Assembly (NCBI RefSeq): GCF_036178145.1 | Contig: NZ_CP108067.1 | Location: 7,647,001-7,711,000 of the forward strand | Direction: 5' to 3' | Origin: Streptomyces sp. NBC_00273 | GTDB taxonomy: Bacteria > Actinomycetota > Actinomycetes > Streptomycetales > Streptomycetaceae | Length of the DNA: 64,000 bases | In this document: positions 17,028 to 25,611 of the stretch, piece by piece | Position numbering within the stretch: the first letter of the stretch is position 1 | How the letters are laid out: each line of letters starts with the position of its first letter | Notes under the pieces: model-generated | What the model was told of the DNA's origin: nothing | Seen by the model: the letters and a program-made list of their open reading frames with translations, nothing else | Database searches by the model: none | Translations under genes and position numbers: made by a program

Positions 17028-18550
17028 ACGCGGCGGACACCAAGGGCCCGCAACTGCGGTCGGCCCTGCGCGAGCTGGAGATCTTCGCCGGGATCACCGA
17101 GGAGCAGCTGGACTGGCTGGTCTCGGTGTCCGAGCCCCGGGTCCTGGCCGACGGCGACGTCCTCTTCCGGGACGGCGAGGAGGCCACCGGCTTCCACGTC
17201 CTGCTCTCCGGCGGGCTGGTCGTCACCAAGGTCGTCGACGGCCGGGAGGAGGTGCTCACCCGGCACTCCACCGAGGAGGAGAGCGTCGCCGCCGAGGAGC
17301 ATGACGGCAAGCCGTCCGCCGCCCACCGGTTCACCGGCGAACTGCCCCTGCTGACCGACGGGTCCTACGTGGCCACCGCGGCCGCCAGCGGCCCGTCGAC
17401 CACGGTGGTGGCCTACCCGAAGCCGGTCTTCTTCGAGATGCTGACCCGCTGCCACGGGGTGGCCGCCGTACTGATCCCCGTACTGGCCTGGCGCATCAAG
17501 TCCTCCGAGGTGCAGGCCCGCAAGCGGGCCACCGTGGAGGCGCTCGGCACCCTGGCCGCCGGGCTCGCCCACGAGCTGAACAACCCGGCGGCGGCCGTGG
17601 CCCGGGCCGCGCAGGAACTGGCCCCCGCCCTGGACCGGCTCACCCGTACCGCCCAGGCCTGGGGCGCGGCCGCCTCGGGCGCGGAGCGCTCGCTCCTGGA
17701 CCGGATCGCCGACGAACTGGACAAGCTGCCGCCACCGGCGACCACCGACCCGTTCGCCCAGGCCGACGCGGAGGAGGCGATCGCCGACTGGGCCGAGGAG
17801 GCGGGCATCGAACGGCCCGGCCTGCTCGGCTCCGGGGTCGCGGACCTCGGACTGGAGCTGGGCTGGCTGCTGGAGCGGCTGGAGGGCGTGGGGGAGCCGG
17901 CGCTCGCCCCGGCCCTGGACCACCTGGCGGCGCTGCTGGAGATCCGCTCGCTCGCGGCGGAGCTCCGTGCCGCGGGGCCCAGGATCTCCCAGCTCGTCTC
18001 CGCCACCCGGGATTACGCCAACCTCGACCGGGCGCCCGAACAGCGCTTCCCGGTGACCGACGGACTGGAGAACACGCTGGTCGTCCTGCGCGCCAAGCTC
18101 GCCGGGATCACCATCGTGCGTGAGTACGAGCCCGACCTGCCCGAACTGACGGGCTATCCCAGCGAGTTGAACCAGGTGTGGACCAACCTGGTCGACAACG
18201 CGGCCGAGGCCATGGAGGGCTCCGGGGTGCTGACCCTGCGGGCCCGCGCCGAGGGCGTCTGCATGGTCGTCGAGATCGCCGACACCGGCCGCGGCATCCC
18301 GGCCGAGTCCCTGCCGCGGATCTTCGAACCCTTCTACACCACCAAGGACGTGGGCAAGGGTACGGGCCTGGGGCTGCACCTCAGCTACCGCATCGTGACC
18401 CAGCGCCACCACGGGTCGATCACCGCCCGCTCGCGTTCCGGCGAGACCCGGATGGTCGTCCGGCTGCCCTTCGCCGGCAGCGCCCAGTCCTGCGCCTCAC
18501 CTGCGACAACACCCGAAACGGCACCCATCGTGGGCACCCGTCCCAGTTGA
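17024..18550 (+). CDS. cyclic-nucleotide-binding-domain sensor histidine kinase
   Basis: 508 residues, no membrane segments. Residues 20-150 form a CRP/cNMP-type effector domain. A long helical linker and a HisKA-like H box (LAAGLAHELNNPAAAV, phospho-His) follow. The N box is TNLVDNAAEAM, G1 is DTGRGIP, the F box is FEPFYTT and G2 is GKGTGLGLHL. It is thus a soluble kinase that could read cNMP or another small ligand. No response regulator gene lies next to it, so it is an orphan. The GTG start overlaps the MFS stop (GTGA). Confidence 0.9.
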   Translation: MNAADTKGPQLRSALRELEIFAGITEEQLDWLVSVSEPRVLADGDVLFRDGEEATGFHVLLSGGLVVTKVVDGREEVLTRHSTEEESVAAEEHDGKPSAAHRFTGELPLLTDGSYVATAAASGPSTTVVAYPKPVFFEMLTRCHGVAAVLIPVLAWRIKSSEVQARKRATVEALGTLAAGLAHELNNPAAAVARAAQELAPALDRLTRTAQAWGAAASGAERSLLDRIADELDKLPPPATTDPFAQADAEEAIADWAEEAGIERPGLLGSGVADLGLELGWLLERLEGVGEPALAPALDHLAALLEIRSLAAELRAAGPRISQLVSATRDYANLDRAPEQRFPVTDGLENTLVVLRAKLAGITIVREYEPDLPELTGYPSELNQVWTNLVDNAAEAMEGSGVLTLRARAEGVCMVVEIADTGRGIPAESLPRIFEPFYTTKDVGKGTGLGLHLSYRIVTQRHHGSITARSRSGETRMVVRLPFAGSAQSCASPATTPETAPIVGTRPS

Positions 18551-18562
18551 AACGGAGTCGAC

Positions 18563-18904
18563 ATGGCCACGTACGACATCTCCAAGCTGCACCCGGTTTT
18601 CGTCCGCCAGATGGAGGCGCTGGCCGCCCTGGACATCGAGGCGGTGATGAAGAACTACACCGACGACGCCGTGCTGCTGCGCTTCGAGGGGGTCTCGGTG
18701 GGGATCGAAGCGGTTCGCGAGACGTTCACCGGCTATCTCACCGTGAAGCCCACGCTCGTGGAACTCCAGGAGTACATCGAGACCGAAGACACCATCTTCT
18801 ACCGGGCGATCATGAACCTGAACGGCGAACCGGAGCACGCGTTCGGGACACTCGTCGTCCGCGATGGCCGAATCTGGCGCCAGACAGCCGGATTCGGCGG
18901 CTGA
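18563..18904 (+). CDS. SnoaL-like / nuclear transport factor 2-like protein
   Basis: 113 residues. The pattern EAVMKNYTDDAVL... FEGVSVGIEAVRETF ends in the cone-shaped alpha+beta closing strands (VRDGRIWRQTAGF), which is the NTF2/SnoaL fold. Such small proteins are cyclases, isomerases or ligand-binding partners, and the function cannot be assigned. It follows the kinase gene by 12 nt with an ACGGAG site and is the last gene before a strong terminator. Confidence 0.75.
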   Translation: MATYDISKLHPVFVRQMEALAALDIEAVMKNYTDDAVLLRFEGVSVGIEAVRETFTGYLTVKPTLVELQEYIETEDTIFYRAIMNLNGEPEHAFGTLVVRDGRIWRQTAGFGG

Positions 18905-18928
18905 CGGCCGAAATCTGGGTAGCGTGTG

Positions 18929-18956
18929 CGGGGAGGGCGCCGCAGCGCCCTCCCCG
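18929..18956 (+). terminator. rho-independent-type hairpin closing the long operon
   Basis: A perfect 12-bp stem (CGGGGAGGGCGC / GCGCCCTCCCCG) with loop CGCA, just after the SnoaL-like gene. It lacks a long U-tract, as is usual in Streptomyces. Confidence 0.8.
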
Positions 18957-19018
18957 TATGTGTGGCATAGCGCGCGAGTGTGGGCCGCCTATATGCAAGA
19001 AGTGGCAAAGGGGAGGCA

Positions 19019-19666
19019 ATGGAAAGTGAAACCGGGCGGATCGAGGCATTCAGTGACGGCGTATTCGCCGTCATCATCACGATCCTCGTTCTGGAATTAA
19101 AGGTTCCGGAAGAAACCGGCTCGGACTTCTGGCACGGAGTCCGGGAACAGTGGCCCCATTACGCCGCCTACGTCGTGAGTTTCCTCATCATCGGTGTGAT
19201 GTGGGTGAACCACCACACCATCTTCAGTCACCTCAGGCGGGTGGACCGCCCCCTGTTGTTCCTGAATCTCCTCGTGCTGATGGTGGTGTCGGTGGTCCCG
19301 TACACCACCAACGTCCTCGCCGAGCACCTCATGGAGGAAGGCGGCTCCGCCAACGCGGCCGCGGTCCTCTACAGCGCCGTCACGGTGGCCTACGCCCTGG
19401 CGTTCCTGGCCTTCTGGTGGTATGTCACCCGCGTCGGCCACCTCTTCCACGAGCAGGTGGACAAGGAGGGCGCACGCGCCACACGAGTGCGCTTCGGCCT
19501 CGGAGCCATCGCGTACCCCCTCACCGTCCTGCTGGCCTTCTACTCCGCACCACTCACACTTGTCGCCCACTTCCTGATCGCGATCTACTATGCGGCGAAC
19601 CAGATCCCCATCCCCCTCGTGGTAGAGGAAGAGCGGCTCGAAACTGCCAGCGACCTCAGGAAGTAG
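19019..19666 (+). CDS. TMEM175-type putative potassium channel (DUF1211)
   Basis: 215 residues and about six hydrophobic segments. It opens with IEAFSDGVFAVIITILVLEL, the FSD-containing first helix that defines TMEM175/DUF1211. Bacterial members form tetrameric potassium-permeable channels. The chosen ATG follows GGGGAGG at good spacing; an upstream in-frame ATG at 18980 has no such site. WVNHHTIFSHL and the later helices agree with the family. Confidence 0.87.
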   Translation: MESETGRIEAFSDGVFAVIITILVLELKVPEETGSDFWHGVREQWPHYAAYVVSFLIIGVMWVNHHTIFSHLRRVDRPLLFLNLLVLMVVSVVPYTTNVLAEHLMEEGGSANAAAVLYSAVTVAYALAFLAFWWYVTRVGHLFHEQVDKEGARATRVRFGLGAIAYPLTVLLAFYSAPLTLVAHFLIAIYYAANQIPIPLVVEEERLETASDLRK

Positions 19667-19738
19667 CCGCCGGGGCCTACGGCCGTTCTATGCGGTCAAG
19701 TAGGGTATTGGATCTAGCTGGTCGCGGGGGAGGCCCAG

Positions 19739-21055
19739 ATGGCTCGCGTAGTCCTGCCGGAGGATTCCACGACGGAAATCTCCGAATTGATCGACGTCCT
19801 GATCTCTCTGCTCTTCGAATCATTACCCCGGCGGGACCAGCGAAACTGGGCCCGCGTTTATCTGAACGGCCTGGTGCGGACCACCGGGAAGAAAACAATT
19901 CGTAACATCGCCGGAACAGGGGCCAGTTCCGTCGAGCAGAGCCTCCAGCAGTTCATCAGCAAGTCCCCCTGGGACTGGACCCCGGTCCGCCGCTCCCTCG
20001 CCCAGCACCTCGAACGCACCGCACAGCGCCCCCTGGCCTGGGTGCTCCAGCCCATGGTCATAGAGAAGGCGGGGGACCGCTCCGTCGGCGTCGGCCGGCA
20101 GTTCGTCCCCCAGCTCGGCCGCACCGCCAACTGTCAGCAGGCGAGCGGGATCTGGCTCGCCTCCAGCGAGGCCAGCTTCCCGGTCGAATGGACCCTCACC
20201 CTCCCCGGGCCCTGGACCAACGAACTCCTGCGCCGCCGCCGGGCCGGCATCCCCGACACGGCCCGCTCCCTCACTCCCGCCCAGGACGCCGTACACGCCG
20301 TCCAGCGGATGGCCGCCAGCTGGCAACTCCAGCGCCGGCCCGTGGTGATGGAGGTCGCGGGCGCCGATCTCCCGCAGAGCATCGAGTCCTTCACCCTCCA
20401 GGACATCCCCTTCGTCTTCAAGGTCGACGGCTCGCTGCCGGTCTCCTTCGGCGGCGCCGGCCGGTTCAAACCCGGGCCGCACACCGCCCCGGCCCGCGAA
20501 CTCATCGACTCCCTGCGCTCCCAGCGCCGCGTCGTCGAATGGACCCGGCACGGCCGCGCCGAGGGCGCGGTCACCCTGCTGACCTCGGCTTCGATCTTCG
20601 CCACCCCCTGCGAGGACCGCCCCGTACCCGCGCCGCCCACCCCGCTGCTGCTGGTCGGAGCATGGACCGAAGCCGCCCTGCTGCCCTCCGAGTTCTGGAT
20701 CACCAACATCGGTGACCGGCCGCTCGCCCAGCTCTTCCTGCTGGCCAAACTCACCGACCGCGTCTCCCTCGACTTCGCCGAGACCTGCGAACCCGTGGGC
20801 ATCCGGGACTTCGAGGGCCGCTCCTTCCGGGGCTGGCACCACCACGCCACCCTCGCCAGCGTGGCCCACGCCGCGAAACTGCTCGGCGCGCGCCCGCCGA
20901 TGCCCGACGGATACCCCGGACCCACCCGGTCGGCCGCCGCGACGGCCCGACCACCTGCCGCCCGACCACCTGCGGCCCGGCCGGCGACCCCGGCCGTCCT
21001 GCCGCCGCGCCCGCACCTGCCCGGACAGGCCCCGCGCCGCGAGTACATCCGCTGA
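19739..21055 (+). CDS. IS701-type transposase-derived protein lacking the DDE triad
   Basis: 438 residues. Similarity to IS701-family (DDE_5) transposases is clear along the chain: SLQQFISKSPWDWTPVRR (residue 68 on), SVGVGRQF...LGRTANCQ (115-133) and FEGRSFRGWHHHATLASVAH (358-377). The catalytic positions, aligned by eye, are changed. The first Asp is Glu109 in MVIEKAG, the second falls in VVMEVAG (202-208) without a matching Asp, and the third Glu falls in RVSLDF (341-346) without Glu. The tail is Pro/Ala-rich (from about 395). I see no terminal inverted repeats, and the stop overlaps xdhC by one base, so it looks like a retained host gene. Confidence 0.75.
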   Translation: MARVVLPEDSTTEISELIDVLISLLFESLPRRDQRNWARVYLNGLVRTTGKKTIRNIAGTGASSVEQSLQQFISKSPWDWTPVRRSLAQHLERTAQRPLAWVLQPMVIEKAGDRSVGVGRQFVPQLGRTANCQQASGIWLASSEASFPVEWTLTLPGPWTNELLRRRRAGIPDTARSLTPAQDAVHAVQRMAASWQLQRRPVVMEVAGADLPQSIESFTLQDIPFVFKVDGSLPVSFGGAGRFKPGPHTAPARELIDSLRSQRRVVEWTRHGRAEGAVTLLTSASIFATPCEDRPVPAPPTPLLLVGAWTEAALLPSEFWITNIGDRPLAQLFLLAKLTDRVSLDFAETCEPVGIRDFEGRSFRGWHHHATLASVAHAAKLLGARPPMPDGYPGPTRSAAATARPPAARPPAARPATPAVLPPRPHLPGQAPRREYIR

Positions 21056-22206
21056 TGCTCGACATAGCCGACGAGCTACGCGCGTGGTGCGCCGCGCAGC
21101 GGGAGTTCGCACTCGCCACCGTCGTCGCCGTCAGTGGGAGCGCTCCCCGCGGCCCCGGCGCGTCCCTCGCCGTCGACGACAAGGGCACCGCGCTCGGCTC
21201 CATCTCCGGAGGCTGCGTGGAATCCGCCGTGCACGAACTGTGCCTCGACGCCCTCGCCTCCGGCGAAGGCGGCCTGCACCGCTTCGGCTACAGCGACGAC
21301 GACGCCTTCGCCGTCGGCCTGACCTGCGGCGGAGTCCTCGACGTCCTGGTCACCCCGGTGCGCGGGCTCGACCCGGTCCGGCCCGTGCTCGGCTCGGTGC
21401 TCGACGCCGCCGCCGGGGGCGCCCGGGCCGCGCTCGCCCGGGTGGTCTCCGGACCGCCGACCCAGCTGGGCCGGGCGCTCGCCGTCCACGCCGACGGCAC
21501 CTACGAGGGCGGACTCGGCGGCGGCCCCGACCTGGACCGGACCGCCGCCCGGCAGGTACGGGCGCTGCTGCTGGCCGGGCGCACCGGCACCGCCGAGCTC
21601 GGCACGGCCGGCGGGCTCTGCGGGCAGCCCCTGACCCTCCTCGTGGAATCGGCGGCCGAGGCGCCCCGGCTGCTCGTCTACGGGGCCATCGACTTCGCCG
21701 CGGCCCTCGCCCGGATCGGCGCCTTCCTCGGCCACCGGGTCACCGTGTGCGACGCCAGGCCCGTCTTCGCGACCCCGGCCCGCTTCCCCGGCGCCGACGA
21801 GGTGGTCGTCGACTGGCCGCACCGGCACCTGGCCGCCGAATGGGACGCGGGCCGCCTGGACTCCCGTACCGCGGTCTGCGTCCTCACCCACGACGCCAAA
21901 TTCGACGTACCGCTGCTGGAACTGGCCCTGCGGCTGCCCCTGGGCTACGTGGGAGCCATGGGATCGCGGCGCACCCACACCGAACGCGAGAGACGCTTGC
22001 GGGCCCAGGGCGTCACCGACGCCGCCCTGGCCCGCCTGCGCTCACCCATCGGACTCGACCTCGGCGGCGCCACCCCGGAGGAGACCGCGCTGGCCATCGC
22101 CGCCGAGTTCACCGCCGTCCGGCACGGCGGATCGGTGCTCCCCCTGGCCGGGCGGCGCGGCCCCGTCCACCGCCGGACCCGGCCCGCCGGGACCAAGGTC
22201 CCGTAG
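21055..22206 (+). CDS. XdhC/CoxI family molybdenum hydroxylase maturation protein
   Basis: 383 residues. The N-terminal XdhC domain has VVAVSGSAPRGPGA and SISGGCVESAV. The C-terminal Rossmann-like domain has YVGAMGSRRTHTERERRLR, then GLDLGGATPEETALAIAAEF. Such proteins bind the molybdenum cofactor, promote its sulfuration or cytidylation, and insert it into xanthine-oxidase-type enzymes. The likely client is the CoxSLM-type enzyme 6 kb upstream, although seven other stop codons lie between. ATG and the preceding TGA overlap (TGATG), so its translation is probably coupled to the transposase-like gene. Confidence 0.9.
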   Translation: MLDIADELRAWCAAQREFALATVVAVSGSAPRGPGASLAVDDKGTALGSISGGCVESAVHELCLDALASGEGGLHRFGYSDDDAFAVGLTCGGVLDVLVTPVRGLDPVRPVLGSVLDAAAGGARAALARVVSGPPTQLGRALAVHADGTYEGGLGGGPDLDRTAARQVRALLLAGRTGTAELGTAGGLCGQPLTLLVESAAEAPRLLVYGAIDFAAALARIGAFLGHRVTVCDARPVFATPARFPGADEVVVDWPHRHLAAEWDAGRLDSRTAVCVLTHDAKFDVPLLELALRLPLGYVGAMGSRRTHTERERRLRAQGVTDAALARLRSPIGLDLGGATPEETALAIAAEFTAVRHGGSVLPLAGRRGPVHRRTRPAGTKVP

Positions 22207-22212
22207 GAAAAG

Positions 22213-22254
22213 ACCACCCGGCCCGGTATGTCCTGGACGATCAGCCCGGGCGGT
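22213..22254 (+). terminator. imperfect hairpin after xdhC
   Basis: The arms CACCCGGCCCGG and CCCGGGCGGTG can pair with a 2-nt bulge, right after the xdhC stop. A moderate candidate for its terminator. Confidence 0.45.
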
Positions 22255-22283
22255 GTGAACGCCAGGTCGTGGGAGAATGAAGT

Positions 22284-23794
<1,511 letters not shown>

Positions 23795-23806
23795 ACCGTC
23801 TCTTCC

Positions 23807-23846
23807 CGTGGCCCCGGCCGTCCCTTCGCAGACGGCCGGGGCCACG
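23807..23846 (+). terminator. terminator of guaB1
   Basis: A perfect 16-bp inverted repeat (CGTGGCCCCGGCCGTC / GACGGCCGGGGCCACG) with an 8-nt loop, 12 nt after the stop codon. It is symmetrical and may also stop antisense transcription. Confidence 0.88.
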
Positions 23847-23899
23847 TGCGTTCCCGGGTGCGGCACCGCTCCTGGGGCTCCGCCCCAGACCCCGCGCCC

Positions 23900-24302
23900 C
23901 AAACGCCGGCGAGGCTGTCCTTCAGCCGCGGGTTGCCGCCCGCCTGCCGCGCCGCCTCCCGCAGCCGAGGTCCAGGCTCCGCCCCCACCAGGTCCCGGAC
24001 CACCACGTCCGTCTCCGCCGTGGACAGCGGCTCCAGCCGGAGCGCGCGCCCGCCCGGTCCGGGCCCCCGGGGTGCGGGCAGTCCAGTGCGGCGCGCAGCG
24101 GCAGCTCAGCCCCGAGGGCGCCGGCCGCGGCGTACCGCACCCGGCAGCCGAGCGCGGCCGCCCCGCCCGGGGCGCCGCGCACGAAGTCGGTGCGGCCCGC
24201 GCCGGGCTCGCCCTCCACGATCAGCAGGGCTCCGCGACCCTCCGCGCCCCCGCGCACCCACTGCCGCAACTCCTCACGCCGCTGCTCCCGCCCGACCCGC
24301 AC
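23900..24302 (-). pseudogene. remnant of a LuxR-family (LAL-type) ATPase regulator
   Basis: Two pieces survive in different frames. The upstream piece starts near 24302 with MRVGREQRREELRQWV and a Walker A site (EGEPGAGRT). It runs to about LRAALDCP, then loses homology. Around 24040 another frame resumes with RALRLEPLSTAETDVVVRDL, then AARQAGGNPRL, the typical end of the STAND/AAA domain of large LuxR regulators. The middle of the domain and everything beyond it, including the HTH, are missing. The remnant occupies the gap between guaB1 and the histidine kinase gene. No other gene is seen in this stretch. Confidence 0.7.
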
Positions 24303-24360
24303 GTCGGCGATCCCCTCCGGTCACGTCGCGCCGGCCACAGGATGCCGCGCCGGCGGACCC

Positions 24361-25611
24361 TCAGAGCCGCGGAGACTGGTGTCCGGGCGGTGAACTGTGC
24401 ACTCCCACCCGGTACTTGGGAATGCGCAGGGTTACCTTCATGCCGGCGCCGACCCCCGTCTCCATCACCGGGCCGTACGCGTCCCCGTACACCTGACGGA
24501 TCCGCTCGTCGACATTGGGCAGCCCGATCCCGGAGGAACCGCCGTGCTCCCCGGCCAGGATCCGGCGCAGCAGCGCCGGATCCATCCCGACCCCGTTGTC
24601 CTCCACCGTGATCACCGCCTCCGCGCCCGCGTCCCGCGCCGTGATCGTGATCCGGCACTCCTCGGTGGAGTCCTCCAGCCCGTGCTTCACGGCGTTCTCC
24701 ACCAGCGGCTGCAGGCACAGGAAGGGCAGCGCCACCGGCAGCACCTCCGGCGCCACCTGCAGGGTCACCTTCAGCCGGTCGCCGAACCGGGCACCGGCCA
24801 ACGCCAGATACTGCTGCACGGAGCGCAACTCGTCCGCCAGCGTGGTGAAATCACCGTGCCGCCGGAAGGAGTACCGGGTGAAGTCCGCGAACTCCAGCAA
24901 CAGCTCCCGCGCCCGCTCCGGATCGGTCCGCACGAACGAGGCGATCGCAGCAAGGGAGTTGAAGATGAAATGCGGGGAGATCTGCGCCCGCAGCGCCTTG
25001 ATCTCCGCCTCCATCAGCCGGGTCCGCGACCGGTCCAGCTCCGACAGCTCCAGCTGCACGGACACCCACCGCGCGACCTCCGTAGCCGCCCGCACCAGCA
25101 CCGCCGACTCGCGCGAACCGTACGCCACCAGCGCACCCAGCACCCCGTCCTCGCCGGTGAGCGGGGCCACCACCGCCCACTTCAGCGGACAGTCGGGCCG
25201 CTGGCACTCGGTCCGCACGCTCTGGCTGCGCCCCGACGCCAGCATCACCGCCACCCGGGCCATCGCCCGCCGCTGGTGGTGGTCGGCGCCCGGACCGTCC
25301 CAGGCCAGCACCGACTCCCGGTCGGTGAGGCACAGCGCCTCCGTCCCCAACAGCGACCGCAGCCGCCGGGCCGCCTTGCGGGCGGCGTCCTCGGTCAGTC
25401 CGGCGCGCAGCGGGGGAGCGGCCAGCGAAGCCGTGTGCAGGGTGTGGAAGGTGGCCCGCTCCACCGGGGTCCCCAGGTCCATCCCGGCCGCCCGCTCCCC
25501 GCGGCGGGCGTGCCACCGGCCCGCCGCCCAGCCCGCACCCAGCAGCAGTACCGCACCCGCCACCGCCAGCAAGGCCAGGACCGCCGGCGTCACCCCGGTC
25601 ACCCCGGTCAC
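24361..25611 (-). CDS. LytS/YehU-type sensor histidine kinase
   Basis: 416 residues: one N-terminal membrane helix (AVLALLAVAGAVLLLGAGWAAG), a GAF-like sensory segment (about 60-200), then the short His_kinase domain ALRAQISPHFIFNSL with the phospho-His. A HATPase follows (ENAVKHGLE, VEDNGVGMD, GIGLPNVDERI). The GTG start overlaps the symporter stop by 4 nt (GTGA), so the kinase is co-translated with the transporter. It should pair with the LytTR regulator encoded 2.3 kb upstream in the same direction. The likely signal is the symporter's substrate, as for pyruvate-sensing BtsS systems, but this is inference. Confidence 0.9.
   Translation of the reverse strand: MTGVTGVTPAVLALLAVAGAVLLLGAGWAAGRWHARRGERAAGMDLGTPVERATFHTLHTASLAAPPLRAGLTEDAARKAARRLRSLLGTEALCLTDRESVLAWDGPGADHHQRRAMARVAVMLASGRSQSVRTECQRPDCPLKWAVVAPLTGEDGVLGALVAYGSRESAVLVRAATEVARWVSVQLELSELDRSRTRLMEAEIKALRAQISPHFIFNSLAAIASFVRTDPERARELLLEFADFTRYSFRRHGDFTTLADELRSVQQYLALAGARFGDRLKVTLQVAPEVLPVALPFLCLQPLVENAVKHGLEDSTEECRITITARDAGAEAVITVEDNGVGMDPALLRRILAGEHGGSSGIGLPNVDERIRQVYGDAYGPVMETGVGAGMKVTLRIPKYRVGVHSSPPGHQSPRL

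Noticed and set aside
19739..21055. Annotating the IS701-like gene as an insertion sequence
   Set aside because: No terminal inverted repeats or target duplication were seen, the catalytic acids are altered, and the gene is fused by overlap to xdhC.
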